Assembly (NCBI GenBank): GCA_910587595.1
Contig: CAJULQ010000006.1
Coordinates: forward strand, 67,699-131,698
DNA from: an uncultured Christensenellaceae bacterium
Lineage (GTDB): Bacteria > Bacillota > Clostridia > Christensenellales > Pumilibacteraceae
Direction of reading: 5' to 3'
Length of the DNA stretch: 64,000 bases
Part shown: in pieces, positions 34,617-43,169 of the stretch
Layout of the letters: the number at the start of each line of letters is the position of its first letter
Numbering within the stretch: the stretch's first letter is position 1
Translations under genes and position numbers: made by a program
Notes under the pieces: generated by a model
Database searches by the model: none
Told to the model about the DNA's origin: nothing
The model's input: the letters and a program-made list of their open reading frames with translations, nothing else

Positions 34617-35441
34617 TTGTATAACGTAAATATTCATTTTTATTTCACTGTTCGCAACAATCCTTCCAAAATACATTCGCAGATCTCGGCGTCGTCGGTG
34701 GCTTTTCACACGCATAAATGCTACGAACTTATCTATTACTACGCGGGCAAAGGCTATTGCTATATCGACGATACAAAATACGAATACGGAAAAAACGACT
34801 GCATCATCGTACCGCCCAACGCCCGCCACAACGACGTGAATGTGAAAAACACCAAAGCGTTTTGCTTCGGCTTTTCCGTCAATCACGAAGAACCTTGTCT
34901 GCGCGCCGGCAAATATTCGGACGCCGACAAAACCATCATGCACTATCTCAACATGATATGCGACGAATTTGCGCACAAAGAAAACGACTATGTGAGCGCA
35001 GTGCAAAACCTTATTAAAAACGTTATTATTCTGCTTAACCGCGCCACTACCGAAAAAATGGTGTACCAGACCCGCACCGACGAACTGGAAAAAGTCATCG
35101 AATACATCAACAAAAACTTCACGCAAGACATACGACCGCAAGAGTTCGAAACGATCACCAACTACTCCTACGACCGTTTTCGCCACATCTTCAAGCACGC
35201 CATCGGCGTTTCCCCCAAGCAGTATATCATCGGCAAACGTTTCGAATATGCCAAAGAATTGCTTGCCGCTTCCGAGCTTTCCATTACCGAAGTGGCGTAT
35301 CGCTGCGGTTTTGCCTCCTCGGCGCTGTTTACCAACCAGTTCAAAAAGCGCACCGATCTCACGCCCAAACAATATCGGTTGCAACTCGGCGCACAGAAAG
35401 TTTTCACCGACGCGCAAAGTTCCTATTCGGAAAACGACTGA
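34617..35441 (+). CDS. AraC-family transcriptional regulator of the glycan locus
   Basis: A 274-residue regulator. The N-terminal cupin-type sensor domain shows HTHKCYELIYYYAGKG and IVPPNARHND; the C-terminal double helix-turn-helix shows YSYDRFRHIFKHAIGVSPKQYI and ITEVAYRCGFASSALFTNQFKKR. The best start is TTG 34617, with AAAGGCGG nine bases upstream. An ATG at 34567 opens a different frame of only 20 codons that overlaps this start. Divergent from the sugar-binding gene, it is the likely activator of that operon. Confidence 0.9.
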   Translation: MYNVNIHFYFTVRNNPSKIHSQISASSVAFHTHKCYELIYYYAGKGYCYIDDTKYEYGKNDCIIVPPNARHNDVNVKNTKAFCFGFSVNHEEPCLRAGKYSDADKTIMHYLNMICDEFAHKENDYVSAVQNLIKNVIILLNRATTEKMVYQTRTDELEKVIEYINKNFTQDIRPQEFETITNYSYDRFRHIFKHAIGVSPKQYIIGKRFEYAKELLAASELSITEVAYRCGFASSALFTNQFKKRTDLTPKQYRLQLGAQKVFTDAQSSYSEND

Positions 35442-35522
35442 CAACAAAAAAAACGCCGCACGTTCGGCGAAGATTGCGGGAAGAACGGCAAATCCGATCG
35501 AGAATTTATTTGTATGGTTTAT

Positions 35523-35568
35523 AAAAGAAAAGCCCGCTCGAACGCTAAAGAGTTTGAACGGGCTTTGG
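35523..35568 (-). terminator. Terminator at the left edge of the AT-rich island
   Basis: AAAGCCCG (35529-35536) pairs with CGGGCTTT (35559-35566), with further pairing inside. On the minus strand it is followed by TTCTTTTAT, fitting termination of the island operon. The rest of 35442-35668 holds no gene. Confidence 0.75.
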
Positions 35569-35668
35569 CGGAGGCGATAGTAACCTAAAACGAATATTGC
35601 AACACTTAAATATATATTCGAAGGTTTCTTTACAAATCTTATAGTATTCTTATTTAATAAGTCCTACA

Positions 35669-37543
35669 CTAAATACATTTAGCGGATTCTGTCAATAGAG
35701 ACTTAAATTTATTTAAAATATCATCCCTATTAGAACCTGTGTCCTCAATGGATTTGATGGCAGATGCAAAATCATAAAATAAATCTTCATTGCTGAAATT
35801 AAATGCTGCATTTTGTTTGAATTCTTTTATCTTTACAATCAACTCATCCCAACATTTTTCGCTATAACTTTTGTCTTGAATTTTGTTGGCATGCGAATAC
35901 AATTCCATATAAATCAAGAATGCCCTACGGTAATTCACCACATTATTCGGATCGTCCGCTATTGAATTATCTATACTGTTTTTAATTTTTTCGAGATTGT
36001 ATTGATATCCGTCCAATGACGACGTACTTTTATCCGCAAGTATAGAATATGTTTCAATTGTAGCAAACAGTGAGGCTATATAGGAAAACCTTACGTTGCC
36101 GCCCGAATATTTCTTGTCTTTTTGCTTGTTTCGCTCTTTTTCCGCCGAATAAATCCAATCCGCCGTTTCAATGCATTCCCTAGCCTTAATTAGGTATGCA
36201 TCGTTAGTTGATTTCAATAAATACTTTCGCAAGTATACGTAAGCACACTGCGCCGCCAATAACGGATCCGTTGGAGAAAGATTATATCCGTATTGCGCCG
36301 CTTTATCAGATTCATTTATATACTGTGCGGCTTCTGCGGAATCAATATCATACGTAGAAGCAATCTTTTTTAACACATTTGACAACTCTAAATAATATTT
36401 GGCATCTATTTGCCTCTCTATCAATCTTTTTAAGATAGTCTCAGAAGACAACAAATATTCGCGTTGTTCCTTTTTATCTGCAACAATATAATATGATTGA
36501 TCGAATACTTTAACAATAATAAATGCGCATGATTTAATAATTTCGCGTAGCACTTCATGTGTAGTATCATCTGCCGATAGCATACCGCATATTCTTACGT
36601 ATGCCATTTGGCAGTACTTTAATGCCAATTTATGGTTAGCATTAATCTCATGACGATAAAAATATGCTATAACGTATCGATATTTTGCTAATAAAGTATA
36701 ATGCAACCAACTGTCAGAATTTAGCTTATTAATTTCATTTTCCAATTGTATAAATTCATCCAAAGGAAGATATTCCGATATAAAGTTCGGAATTTTTTCA
36801 ACAAAATCAAATTGTGATTTAATGTATAGAAACAGTACCGCCCTATATGCTATGGCATTATTCATTATCGCTTTATCAGTTATAAGGAACTTTAACTTAT
36901 CAATCATGTTGGCATCGATTTTTCTAATACGCCCTAAAAGCTTACGGTATAAATTAAAAATTTTATATATCAACAATGGGGAATGCTCATCAATTTGTAA
37001 AAGATATTCCGCGTTTGTCGTGATTACATTCACGGCAGTTTGCAGTTTAGTCTCGCAATCAAAATAAGCACCATCCGAAAAATAAGCAAGTGCGTTTAGA
37101 TAATCCTTACCCACTTTCATATAAATATTATCTGTATTTGAGTAGCTTATACTATGTCGCTTGATAATGCTTTCAAACATTTCCAAATACTCGTTATCCA
37201 GAGCTTCCATTCTTTTTTGAAACTGCTTTGACTGCTCCGCCGTCCTTTGTTCATACTCCGCGGTTATTTTGTGTATTTCTAATTTATTAATAAAATACGA
37301 TCCCAGCGGCAACACAATGGCTATCATTGTAATTAATAACGAAAATATCGCTAAAAAATTACCTATTGAATTGCCTTCGCCTTTTGGAGAATACGCAAAA
37401 TAGCAACAAATCGCAACTATCGCACCAACCAGCAACAGTGTAAAACACGAAATAAGTATACCATAATGTGCTCGCCGTTCGTGCTTTTGCGTATCTTTGA
37501 CTGTCTTATTTTTGACATTAGTCTTTACCATTTCTCGACACAT
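35669..37543 (-). CDS. Membrane protein with helical-repeat cytoplasmic domain, unknown function
   Basis: A 624-residue protein. Two membrane helices (about residues 27-51 and 61-85) form an N-terminal hairpin. A coiled-coil segment follows (about 95-130, rich in Glu, Gln and Lys). The remaining 490 residues are helical repeats of TPR/SEL1-like character. I do not recognise the family. The gene is markedly AT-rich compared with the surroundings, with many AAA, ATT and TTA codons. AGGAG six bases before ATG 37543 supports the start. It follows the AsnRS-like gene by 12 bases, so both belong to one transcript and probably one acquired module. Confidence 0.8.
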   Translation of the reverse strand: MCREMVKTNVKNKTVKDTQKHERRAHYGILISCFTLLLVGAIVAICCYFAYSPKGEGNSIGNFLAIFSLLITMIAIVLPLGSYFINKLEIHKITAEYEQRTAEQSKQFQKRMEALDNEYLEMFESIIKRHSISYSNTDNIYMKVGKDYLNALAYFSDGAYFDCETKLQTAVNVITTNAEYLLQIDEHSPLLIYKIFNLYRKLLGRIRKIDANMIDKLKFLITDKAIMNNAIAYRAVLFLYIKSQFDFVEKIPNFISEYLPLDEFIQLENEINKLNSDSWLHYTLLAKYRYVIAYFYRHEINANHKLALKYCQMAYVRICGMLSADDTTHEVLREIIKSCAFIIVKVFDQSYYIVADKKEQREYLLSSETILKRLIERQIDAKYYLELSNVLKKIASTYDIDSAEAAQYINESDKAAQYGYNLSPTDPLLAAQCAYVYLRKYLLKSTNDAYLIKARECIETADWIYSAEKERNKQKDKKYSGGNVRFSYIASLFATIETYSILADKSTSSLDGYQYNLEKIKNSIDNSIADDPNNVVNYRRAFLIYMELYSHANKIQDKSYSEKCWDELIVKIKEFKQNAAFNFSNEDLFYDFASAIKSIEDTGSNRDDILNKFKSLLTESAKCI

Positions 37544-37555
37544 AATAATCTCCTA

Positions 37556-38863
37556 TCAAGGATAAATTTTTCTTCCTATTGAACGTGGAAATGGTATTGC
37601 TTCTCGCACGTGCGAAAGTTTGTAAATCCATTTAATAAGTCGTTCCAATCCCATTCCAATACCACAGTGTGGAACAGTCCCGTAATTCCGCAGTTCTTTG
37701 AACCATTCATAACCGGTTTCGTTACTCTTTCCCTTTTCCGCTAATCTTTCGGAAAGCTCATTGTAATCCGTTATCTTATCCGCAATGCCAAGTATTTCGC
37801 CCCCGCCGCAATTTCCGATTAAATCGGCAGTATAAGTAAGCCGATCATCAAATTCGCATATTTTATAAGGAAATCCCTCTATACTACGCGCATTATGTGT
37901 GACCCACAACGGCGAATCAAAATATTCTGTTAAAAACGCTTCAGCCCTATCGCCAAGAGATTTTCCAAACGCAACATCAATGCCTTGGGATTTACATAGC
38001 TTGATTGCGTCACAATACGAAATACGCGGATACGGTATTTTTTGTATATTTTTAATTATAGGTTTGATTTCTAATGCTTTATAAATTTCGTGACTTAACG
38101 GCATTACTTCTTCCACAATAGAATTAATAAGAGATTCCACCATAGAAAACATATCTTCAAATGGACAAAACGCAATCTCTGCTTTTACGTGCCAATATTC
38201 TGTAAGATGCCGTGGACTTACACTTTCCGCACCACGGAAGCTCGGCCCTATATTATAAACTCTTTCAAAAGCGTGAACGGCGCTTTCCAAATAAAACGCT
38301 ACGCATTGAGTTAAAAATAGATCTTGATTATTAACCCTAACGGGGATCCCAGTCGAATTATCGTACAGCAATACTCCCGTCAAAATCGGAGCGGTAATTT
38401 CGGTAAAATTCTTTTCTTTAAACCAATTGCATACTGCCGTTTTAACATAATCTCGCGCCTTTAAGACAGCGCACACTTTTGAATTCCTAATAAACAAATG
38501 TCGGTTTTGTTGAACATAATTAGTATATCTATTGTCAAAAATATCAAAGTCACTGCGAGGGGCGGGGCTTAAAGGCAACGTAACGTCACCAATTATTTGT
38601 ACCGACTTCGCTACTATTTCATATTTTTTTGATTTCGAATTTAACATCAATGAACCAAGAACCATAATAGACTGTTCGGGCTTGATTCTAACGTTAATGA
38701 TATTAGTGTTCACAATAACTTGTATTCTACCAGTTGAATCTTCCAAATCAAAGAAAAGATGACTTTTATGCACACGCACAGAAGCCACCCAACCGTATAA
38801 TTCTACCGTTTGTCCTATTATAAACTGATTATGTAAAACGTCCTTAATAAATAATTCTTTCAT
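37556..38863 (-). CDS. Asparaginyl-tRNA synthetase-like protein in AT-rich island
   Basis: A 435-residue class IIb aminoacyl-tRNA synthetase relative. The N-terminal OB-fold anticodon-binding domain covers residues 15-100 (VELYGWVASVRVHKSHLFFDLED). The catalytic core shows motif 2 (GPSFRGAESVSPRHLTEYWHVKAEIAF) and motif 3 (GIGMGLERLIKWI), ending with IPFPRSIGRKIYP, which favours AsnRS over AspRS. Motif 2 has GAES where many AsnRS have AENS. ATG 38863 has GGAG nine bases upstream. It could be the cell's only AsnRS or a transferred paralogue; the AT-rich composition and its partner gene favour transfer. Confidence 0.85.
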   Translation of the reverse strand: MKELFIKDVLHNQFIIGQTVELYGWVASVRVHKSHLFFDLEDSTGRIQVIVNTNIINVRIKPEQSIMVLGSLMLNSKSKKYEIVAKSVQIIGDVTLPLSPAPRSDFDIFDNRYTNYVQQNRHLFIRNSKVCAVLKARDYVKTAVCNWFKEKNFTEITAPILTGVLLYDNSTGIPVRVNNQDLFLTQCVAFYLESAVHAFERVYNIGPSFRGAESVSPRHLTEYWHVKAEIAFCPFEDMFSMVESLINSIVEEVMPLSHEIYKALEIKPIIKNIQKIPYPRISYCDAIKLCKSQGIDVAFGKSLGDRAEAFLTEYFDSPLWVTHNARSIEGFPYKICEFDDRLTYTADLIGNCGGGEILGIADKITDYNELSERLAEKGKSNETGYEWFKELRNYGTVPHCGIGMGLERLIKWIYKLSHVREAIPFPRSIGRKIYP

Positions 38864-38918
38864 TAAATTATACTCCAAATAAATAGCGATAGTACGTCAC
38901 TGATGTTCTACAAATATT

Positions 38919-38947
38919 ACTATAGCATTTTCCACGAATTAAATCAA
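38919..38947 (-). promoter_or_regulatory. Promoter of the AsnRS-like/membrane protein operon
   Basis: Minus-strand TTGATT (38942-38947) and TATAGT (38919-38924) are 17 bases apart, 56 bases before the start codon. The flanking 38880-39034 is AT-rich and has no gene. Confidence 0.7.
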
Positions 38948-39034
38948 TTATTTTATTGTACCATATCACAAATATGGCACTGTGGCGGGTGCTTGATAAA
39001 ACAAGCGCGCCATTATGCAACGCGGATGAACATA

Positions 39035-39079
39035 TAAAAACAACGACCCAATTCGAAAACGGTTCGACTTAGGTCGTTA
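39035..39079 (-). terminator. Terminator of the tRNA-Val pair
   Basis: On the minus strand AACGACC pairs with GGTCGTT and an inner TCGAA with TTCGA, followed by GTTTTTAT. Confidence 0.82.
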
Positions 39080-39080
39080 T

Positions 39081-39156
39081 TGGTGGGCAATACAGGACTC
39101 GAACCTGTGACTTTCTCCACGTCAAGAAGACACTCTCCCGGCTGAGTTAATTGCCC
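39081..39156 (-). tRNA. tRNA-Val (GAC)
   Basis: A full cloverleaf on the minus strand: acceptor GGGCAAT, anticodon stem TCTTC/GGAGA, loop TTGACGT with anticodon GAC, T-arm GGTTCGAGTCC, encoded CCA. It reads GUC/GUU valine codons. Confidence 0.95.
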
Positions 39157-39202
39157 GTGAGATAAAAAAACGGCGCAAGAGCAAATAGCGATGCAACCGT
39201 AG

Positions 39203-39277
39203 TGGTGGGCAATACAGGGTTCGAACCTGTGACTTCTACCATGTGAAGGTAGCACTCTCCCGCTGAGTTAATTGCCC
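39203..39277 (-). tRNA. tRNA-Val (CAC)
   Basis: A minus-strand cloverleaf with the same acceptor GGGCAAT, anticodon stem CTACC/GGTAG, loop TTCACAT with anticodon CAC, encoded CCA. It reads GUG. It is co-transcribed upstream of tRNA-Val(GAC). Confidence 0.95.
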
Positions 39278-39289
39278 TAAGGTGAAAAC

Positions 39290-39318
39290 AGTATACCACC
39301 TTAGGGCAAAATTGTCAA
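39290..39318 (-). promoter_or_regulatory. Promoter of the tRNA-Val pair
   Basis: Minus-strand consensus TTGACA (39313-39318), 17-base spacer, TATACT (39290-39295), 13 bases before the first tRNA. Confidence 0.92.
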
Positions 39319-39327
39319 ACGGTTTTA

Positions 39328-39795
39328 TTATACTCCCGTAAAATTATAGCAATAAATTTCCATGATGGAGTAGCCGTAGTCGGTGATGCGCGCAATGCAC
39401 TGAATGCGGATACGCCGCACTTGCAATACGGCGGACGGAGAGACCGTATCGGTGCGGTTACCGCCCGTGGAAGAGGTGACGTGCGCCACTTGCGTGAAGT
39501 CTTCGCCCGCGGCGCTTTCCGAGAAGAACACTTTGTATTCTTTGGCGGACGCCGCCTCCCAAGCGATGTGCAATTGCCACAGTTCCGTGGGCCGAGGCAA
39601 CACGATCTCCACCCACACGTTGTCTATACCGTGTTCCGATTCCCAACGGTGCCGGGCGTCTTCCACGCCGTCCAATATTTTGTCGGCGGTGGCGTTGCCG
39701 TTCACCGAGTCGGCCGACGCAGTGGCGCCCGTCGTATCCACTTGCAAGAGCGCCATGTCCTCCAAGGCAATGCCCGTGAGCGTGCCGCTGGGCAC
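39328..39795 (-). pseudogene. Truncated discoidin (F5/8 type C) domain fragment
   Basis: About 155 codons with a natural stop but no start codon, ribosome site or signal peptide. The sequence (DGVEDARHRWESEHGIDNVWVEIVLPRPTELWQLHI, then KEYKVFFSESAAGEDFTQVAHVTSS and VRRIRIQCI) is a galactose-binding-like F5/8C domain, usually the C-terminal part of a secreted carbohydrate-active protein. The 5' part is missing at a junction near 39.79 kb, where another fragment begins on the opposite strand. Confidence 0.8.
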
Positions 39796-40704
39796 CGACC
39801 AAAACGGCGTGCGCCCGCAAAACCTTTACTTGGTGCAAGACGAGAACAACCCCGAAACGCATTTGGCCGTGCAAGCCAACGGCGCCTACTACGACGCCGA
39901 CGCCAACGCCGAACTGTGGAAAAAGTCGCCCACCGACGGCATCAATTCGGCGGCGTGTCCGACCCCACGTATAACGTGGCGCCCGAAAGCCGCATGTTCG
40001 AAAGCGACTACGCGCAATTCAGTTGGTTCCGCTACGTTCCCTTTGCCATGGACGGCTGGGAACAGCGCCCCGTGGAAAACCGCAGTTACGATCCCGACTA
40101 TCAACCCAAAGTACTTTCTAAGCTGCCCGACGTAAACAAGTGTGCCAACGGCAACTTCGAGCGCGCCGACGAATCGTATGTTTACCCCGCTTTCCGCGAT
40201 AACAAAGAGGCCCAAGCGGCGGTGCAGTGGGACGCGCCGTGGAAAAACTACACCATAACCAACGAAAACGACCGCTACTATTGCGAAAACAGCGCGGCGG
40301 GCATCACGACCGACGCGTTAGATCCCGACAACAAATGCGCGTTTATCCAGCGCGGCGGATCGTTAGGGCAATGGTTGCGCGCCGTGGGCGACAAATACCG
40401 CTTAAAGATCACGGGGCGTTACCGAAACCAAGGCGACACCATCCCCCAACTGCGCATAGCCTACTACAACGGCTTTGCCATCACGTCTATGTATATGGAC
40501 GAAACGGTGTATAGCTTTGCGTCGGCAAACGAATGGACGCCGTTCGAGATCGAGCTGACCGTAGACTGCGCGGGCGCGCAAAGCATTCGCTACCACCTCG
40601 AAGAAAAGAATTGCTACGATAACCCCAAGCGCCAAGGCGACGCAAACGACAAAGTGTTCTTCGACGATATCGTGGTGTCTTACCTCGGCCACGCCGCCTA
40701 CTAA
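39796..40704 (+). pseudogene. Truncated, frameshifted C-terminal fragment of a surface protein
   Basis: The frame from about 39796 reads QNGVRPQNLYLVQDENNP to SPTDGINS and then shifts near 39947-39956. One extra base there would join it to GGVSDPTYNVAPESRMF and onward to the stop at 40704. The last 180 residues (NKCANGNFERADES, FIQRGGSLGQWLRAVGDKYRLKITGRYR, KVFFDDIVVSYL) look like a CBM4/9-type carbohydrate-binding module. There is no start codon, ribosome site or signal peptide. Confidence 0.75.
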
Positions 40705-40729
40705 ATAAAACAAAATACGCCGCTGTGCA

Positions 40730-40766
40730 AAAAACCGCGCTCTAAATAAGGGGCGCGGTATTTTTT
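40730..40766. terminator. Terminator after the plus-strand fragment
   Basis: ACCGCGC (40734-40740) pairs with GCGCGGT (40753-40759), flanked by A- and T-runs. Confidence 0.85.
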
Positions 40767-40768
40767 AT

Positions 40769-40797
40769 TTGCCTTTCGCGCGGCAGTGTGTTATACT
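40769..40797 (+). promoter_or_regulatory. Promoter of the parA-araC pair
   Basis: TTGCCT (40769-40774) and TATACT (40792-40797), 17-base spacer. A normal leader with AAGGAG follows before the ATG at 40844. Confidence 0.85.
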
Positions 40798-40843
40798 ATA
40801 CGCACAGATCGTTTGCTTAAGAAACGCATAAGGAGCCAACCGT

Positions 40844-41656
40844 ATGTCGAAGATCATAGCCGTAGCCAATCAAAAAGGCGGCGTGGGAAAAACCACCACC
40901 ACCATCAATTTAGGCGCCTACCTTTCGGCGCTCGGCAAAAAAGTTCTTTTGATCGATATAGACCCGCAAGGCAGTACGTCCAGCGGGTTGGGCGTGGAAA
41001 AACGCAAACTCACCAAATCGGTATACAGCGTGTTGGTGGGCGAAGACGCGGCCGTAGACGCCATTCAGAGCACGGGCGTGCGCAACTTGGATATTCTGCC
41101 CTCCAATATCGACCTATCGGGCGCGGAGATCGAGCTGGTGGGCATGGAAAATCGCGAAAAGGTGCTCAAAAACGCCTTGGGCGAACTGCGCAACCACTAC
41201 GACTATATTCTGATCGACTGCCCGCCCTCGCTGGCGCTTTTAACGGTGAACGCCATAACGGTGGCCGATTCCATACTTATTCCCATTCAAGGGGAATTTT
41301 TCGCGCTCGAAGGCTTGAGCCAACTGATGAACACCATAAAGCTGGCCAAAAAATACCTTAACCCCGCTTTGGACGTGGAGGGCGTGGTGCTCACCATGTT
41401 CGACGGCCGCAGCAATATCGTGAACAACGTGGCCGACGAGATCTTGAAAGTGTTCGGCAAAAAGGTGTTTTCCACGCGTATCCCGCGCAATATCCGTTTG
41501 GTGGAATCCACCAGCTACGGCATGCCCATCATGCAATACGACCCGCGTTCCACGGGATCGCTCGCCTATCTCTCTTTGGCGCAAGAACTGTTAAAACGCA
41601 ACAACGACACTTTTACCCCCATTAAAAACCTTTCGTCGCTCAAGAGGCAATTATGA
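40844..41656 (+). CDS. ParA/Soj-family ATPase
   Basis: A 270-residue deviant-Walker ATPase. The P-loop is KGGVGKTTTTINLG with the signature Lys, followed by LLIDIDPQGSTSSGLG and ILIDCPPSLALLTVNA. Full length and close to chromosomal Soj. ParA proteins segregate origins or position cargo with a ParB-type partner, but no parB or parS cluster is visible here. Instead it overlaps an AraC regulator gene by four bases. Its role could be chromosomal segregation or another positioning task. Confidence 0.93.
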   Translation: MSKIIAVANQKGGVGKTTTTINLGAYLSALGKKVLLIDIDPQGSTSSGLGVEKRKLTKSVYSVLVGEDAAVDAIQSTGVRNLDILPSNIDLSGAEIELVGMENREKVLKNALGELRNHYDYILIDCPPSLALLTVNAITVADSILIPIQGEFFALEGLSQLMNTIKLAKKYLNPALDVEGVVLTMFDGRSNIVNNVADEILKVFGKKVFSTRIPRNIRLVESTSYGMPIMQYDPRSTGSLAYLSLAQELLKRNNDTFTPIKNLSSLKRQL

Positions 41657-42501
41657 GCGGCAATTACAAAAAGAACATACTGCGCGCCCGTCCGCGCCTA
41701 CTCTATGCCGGCTCGTTCACCGGCAACGCGGGTTGGCAAAACGAGAAACGCCCCGCCGAAGCGGCGGAGATCGTGGTGGTGGGCAAAGGCGGCGGCAAAG
41801 CGGAGATCGGCGACGACACCTACCCGTTTGCCGCGGGCGACGTGATCGTGTATAACCGCGGGTGCGCGCACCGCGAGTGGTTAGACGACACGCCTCAAAA
41901 AGAATTGCTGTTTTTCGGCGTGGGCAATCTGCACATCGGCGGGTTGGAGCCGGACGCCGTTTTGAAAGACCGTCCCTTTTGTTTGGTGCATGCGGGCGAC
42001 GCGTTCGGCGCGATCTACGCCTACGCTTCCCAACTGCTCACCGAATCGGAGAGCGCGCTGCCTTTACACGAAACCATGGCCGGCTATCTGTTGCGGCTGT
42101 TGTTGCTGTCGGCGGTGCGGCTGTCGGCCTACGACGGCGAAATGCTGGAAGAAAACCGCAACTACACCGAGGCCAAACGATACTTCGACGAGCACTACGC
42201 CGAAATAGACAGTATAGACGCCGTTTGCAAAAGCTTATATATCAACAAATACTATCTTTCGCACCTATTCACGCAAAAAATGGGCATACCGCCCGTGCGT
42301 TATCTCATGAACAAGCGCATAGAGCTTGCGTGCCACTATCTGGAAACCACCGATTGGAACATGGCGGACGTGGGCAAAGCGTGCGGCTACGCCGATCCGT
42401 GCTACTTCTCGCGCTTGTTCAAGCGCACCAAAAAGATCACGCCGCTACGCTATCGCTATCTGTTCAAATTGGAAAAAGAGAAAAAAGAAAAGAAAAAGTA
42501 A
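41653..42501 (+). CDS. AraC-family regulator coupled to parA
   Basis: A 282-residue protein. The N-terminal cupin domain (EIVVVGKGGGKAEIGDDTYPFAAGDVIVYNRGCAHRE) is a ligand sensor. The C-terminal pair of helix-turn-helix motifs spans residues 180-275 (INKYYLSHLFTQKMGIPPVRYL and MADVGKACGYADPCYFSRLFKRT). Its start overlaps the parA stop (ATGA), forcing co-translation. The target genes are not evident. Confidence 0.9.
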   Translation: MSGNYKKNILRARPRLLYAGSFTGNAGWQNEKRPAEAAEIVVVGKGGGKAEIGDDTYPFAAGDVIVYNRGCAHREWLDDTPQKELLFFGVGNLHIGGLEPDAVLKDRPFCLVHAGDAFGAIYAYASQLLTESESALPLHETMAGYLLRLLLLSAVRLSAYDGEMLEENRNYTEAKRYFDEHYAEIDSIDAVCKSLYINKYYLSHLFTQKMGIPPVRYLMNKRIELACHYLETTDWNMADVGKACGYADPCYFSRLFKRTKKITPLRYRYLFKLEKEKKEKKK

Positions 42502-42532
42502 AACGCCTTCCCCTTTGCGGGAAAGGCGTTTT
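42500..42532. terminator. Terminator between the araC and radical SAM genes
   Basis: AAACGCCTTTCCC-type stem with GGGAAAGGCGTTT around a short loop. It serves the converging plus- and minus-strand genes. Confidence 0.85.
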
Positions 42533-42536
42533 GCGT

Positions 42537-43148
42537 TTAGGTATAACTTTGGTTGTCGGCAATGTGTTGCCGCACCACAAGCGGTATGCCCATTTGCGAC
42601 GCGATCTTGCGGCAACGGCGAATGCTCTCGTTGGGGATAATATCCACCACCGTGAAACGCACGGCAAGCCCCGCCTCTTTGCAGTCTTTGGCAAACTCCA
42701 AAACGCCGTCGTGCGTGAACATGCCGAACTTGGGGTGGCACAGTTTTTGATAGGCGGCGCGTTCGGCCTCGTTGAGCGACACCGACACGGCGTCTACGCT
42801 TTGGCAAAGCAACGGCACGATGTCGCACTTGTTGATCAGCCGCCCTTGCCCGTTGGTGTTGAGCCGCACTTTTTTGCCTTGTCCTTTTAAGTACGCGCCC
42901 GTTTTCAACAGCGTTTCCAAATTATAGGTAGGCTCGCCGTAACCGCAAAACACAACTTCATCGAAAGGCTTTTCGTACCGCGCCAACGCCGCTTTCATAT
43001 CTTCGAACGTAGGCTCGGCCTTTAGCCGCATGTCGTATCCCACCAACGTGTCGGCGTTGGTGCGAATGCAAAACTCGCAACGGTTGCTGCAACGGTTGGT
43101 AATATTCAGGTACAGCGTACCTTTCAGTTCGTATACATAATTGTCCAT
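42537..43148 (-). CDS. TatD-linked radical SAM protein
   Basis: A 203-residue radical SAM enzyme. The cluster motif is CSNRCEFC (C-x4-C-x2-C-like spacing CSNRCEFCIR), followed by GYGEPTYN (GGE-like) and LNTNGQG. It matches the small radical SAM family encoded beside tatD genes, and indeed tatD lies 21 bases upstream. GGAGG precedes the ATG. The reaction is unknown. Confidence 0.88.
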   Translation of the reverse strand: MDNYVYELKGTLYLNITNRCSNRCEFCIRTNADTLVGYDMRLKAEPTFEDMKAALARYEKPFDEVVFCGYGEPTYNLETLLKTGAYLKGQGKKVRLNTNGQGRLINKCDIVPLLCQSVDAVSVSLNEAERAAYQKLCHPKFGMFTHDGVLEFAKDCKEAGLAVRFTVVDIIPNESIRRCRKIASQMGIPLVVRQHIADNQSYT

Positions 43149-43169
43149 GCTTCCTCCGCCGCGCCCTTT

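Noticed and set aside
34567..34629. Upstream ATG as the real start of the AraC gene
   Set aside because: It is in a different frame, stops after 20 codons and has no ribosome site. A frameshift cannot be excluded, but TTG 34617 with AAAGGCGG explains the gene.
35523..35568. Attachment site at the island edge
   Set aside because: The stem-loop has no matching copy at the other island edge (38.9-39.1 kb), no recombinase gene is present, and it works better as a terminator.
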